Positions 62,515-64,000 of a DNA stretch of 64,000 nt are shown here, one piece after another. Origin of the DNA: Glossina fuscipes (taxonomy: Eukaryota > Arthropoda > Insecta > Diptera > Glossinidae); contig NW_023998426.1 in assembly GCF_014805625.2 (NCBI RefSeq), forward strand, positions 2,833,263-2,897,262. Reading direction: 5' to 3'. The position numbers and the translations under genes were made by a program. Numbering within the stretch: position 1 is the stretch's first letter; the number at the start of each line of letters is the position of its first letter. The notes under the pieces were generated by a model, which was not told the DNA's origin, searched no databases, and worked only from the letters and a program-made list of their open reading frames with translations.

Positions 62515-64000
62515 ACTAACTGTCTGTTTTTGCCAGAGTGCGCGGTGTAGTCATTAAATTCTCATTCAACTTATTTTAAGCTTAGTTTCCACTTTTCAAA
62601 TTTTTTTATTATGATTTGTCTACCACATAAACGAGATTTCCTAATTTTTGTTTTCTGTTTGACAATCATATTTAAAGTGGAGATAAGATAGAATTGAGGA
62701 GCTCATGTACGCTACAGTTGATTAGATTATATGCTTTTAATATTAATTACAATATTTTATCTTGAAATGAGTGTAAACAATGGTATTAATATTACAAAAA
62801 CCTTCTTATAATTGCAAAGCGATTTAAATATATTTTAAAAAGTTTTTTTCAAACATGAAACATATTAGCTTTGCAGATGCATTAGTGAACAGTGTGAAGA
62901 AGAAACTTTGAAAAATGTATTAATAAAATTACGTTGAGATTATTTATGTTATGAAGTTTAAGTAACATCAATCCATTGTTATTGTTTGGTTGTGATCATG
63001 GTTAATACCATCTTTGCAACAACTAAATGTCCAGATGTTCCAACATCTTTTTCAAAACTGAAACCAGTAGATTGTTACGGACTTTTTGTGTTTCTCTTAT
63101 CCACAATAGTAGCTGTTCGAAATGTTTGATTTATTTTCATACATACATATGCTTACATATAAGCCATATCGTATGTTCAGTTGAAAACAAAGAATTACAA
63201 ATGTGTGAGATAGTGCGACGTCATATCAAGTAACTAATAACAGAATCTTTGCCCATTAGTTTTGGTTTTTGAAACTAATGTTAAAACTTCTTATCATTCA
63301 TTTAGTTATGCCTGCTTTGAGAATATTGTTTGGTTTTTTTTTTTTTTTGTACAAAAGAAAGTGCAATTGTGACCACGTTACTATCTGTGGTGAAGTTCGT
63401 AATACGGGGAAAAAAAAAAAATAACGTATGTATTTTACCTGTACACGTATATGGTCTAAACTTCAGTTCAAACCGTATTGTTACATAGTCCATGGTATAG
63501 AAGGAAAAGTAAGAGAGTATGGCTACACGTGATCACAGAACAATTCAAGCCCTAGCGCTCTAAAATCAGAAGAATCTAGGAAGGACTTATCCATACAAGT
63601 TGTAAGTAATACCACTTTTATTTATTGACATTCATTAGTTCTAACAGCAGGTGTTTCACACTCAGACAGACTCCTTACAAACAATCAATACATGATTATA
63701 TAAATCAATACAACTTTACTCTTAACCAAATTAAAGAAATATCGCTTGGGACTTTGAAAATTACCATAATGTCCATTATGACGGTGGGACCTTGTGCTCA
63801 TAATGAACTCAAAATAAAATAACGAATCGAGGAAACGAGGAAAAGCAGCTTCTGTGAAAGTTAAGGCGTGAAAGATAAGCGAGGAACAGATCGTACATAA
63901 GTTGTGGGAAAAAACAAACGTGTACCTTCATAAATGTTTAAAACATCTTCTCACTATTGGTCGCGAGAATAGTATGTTGTAGATGATCGCGAATTTATTT
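62515..64000. other. Upstream of the hydrolase gene, nothing recognised
   Basis: AT-rich, with T-runs at 63336-63349 and A-run at 63411-63422. No further exon, gene or clear repeat. The hydrolase promoter should lie near 62,520-62,700 but has no clear TATA box. Confidence 0.4.

Overview
The window looks like nuclear DNA from a higher fly (Diptera, Cyclorrhapha, possibly a calyptrate). It is AT-rich, with long poly-A/T runs, TA, GT and GA microsatellites, and many decayed interspersed repeats. It holds only two genes I can support. Both are recognised from protein similarity to known families, recalled rather than searched.

Gene 1, plus strand, 17,897-19,184: even-skipped (eve), the pair-rule homeobox gene. 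It has two coding exons and one 136-bp intron placed as in Drosophila. It carries the conserved N-terminal block, a complete homeodomain and the C-terminal LFKPYKTE Groucho-type motif. A TATA box, a GAGA-type site and a candidate poly(A) signal frame the transcript. Two residues near the end of the homeodomain differ from the usual Eve/Evx sequence.

Gene 2, minus strand, 62,431 down to 56,199: a six-exon gene for the C11orf54/PTD012 (DUF1907) zinc-dependent ester hydrolase family. Every splice phase closes and the product (320 aa) is close to the human length. From memory, the Drosophila melanogaster homologue (CG12134) flanks eve on the 5' side and TER94 lies on the 3' side. Here the C11orf54 homologue lies 3' of eve, convergent and about 37 kb away, and no TER94 coding is visible. 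This suggests a local rearrangement.

Layout: 1-17.6 kb is upstream flank with repeats, one orphan 95-codon ORF beside a perfect hairpin, a 1-kb-spaced direct repeat, a mariner fragment, a tRNA-derived SINE and a small MITE. 17.6-20.2 kb is eve. 20.2-56.1 kb is a gene desert with at least a dozen copies of two short repeat families (called FR1 and FR2 here), two mariner relics, three SINE copies or pieces, and long non-repetitive blocks that could hold eve enhancers. 56.1-62.5 kb is the hydrolase gene, whose introns carry FR1 and FR2 copies. 62.5-64 kb shows nothing recognisable.

The two genes are not expected to work together functionally. The likely link is regulatory: the large non-coding flanks are where eve stripe, late, neural and muscle enhancers and boundary elements would be expected. 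I found no CRISPR array, canonical tRNA, rRNA or bacterial-type operon. Repeat boundaries are approximate, read by eye.
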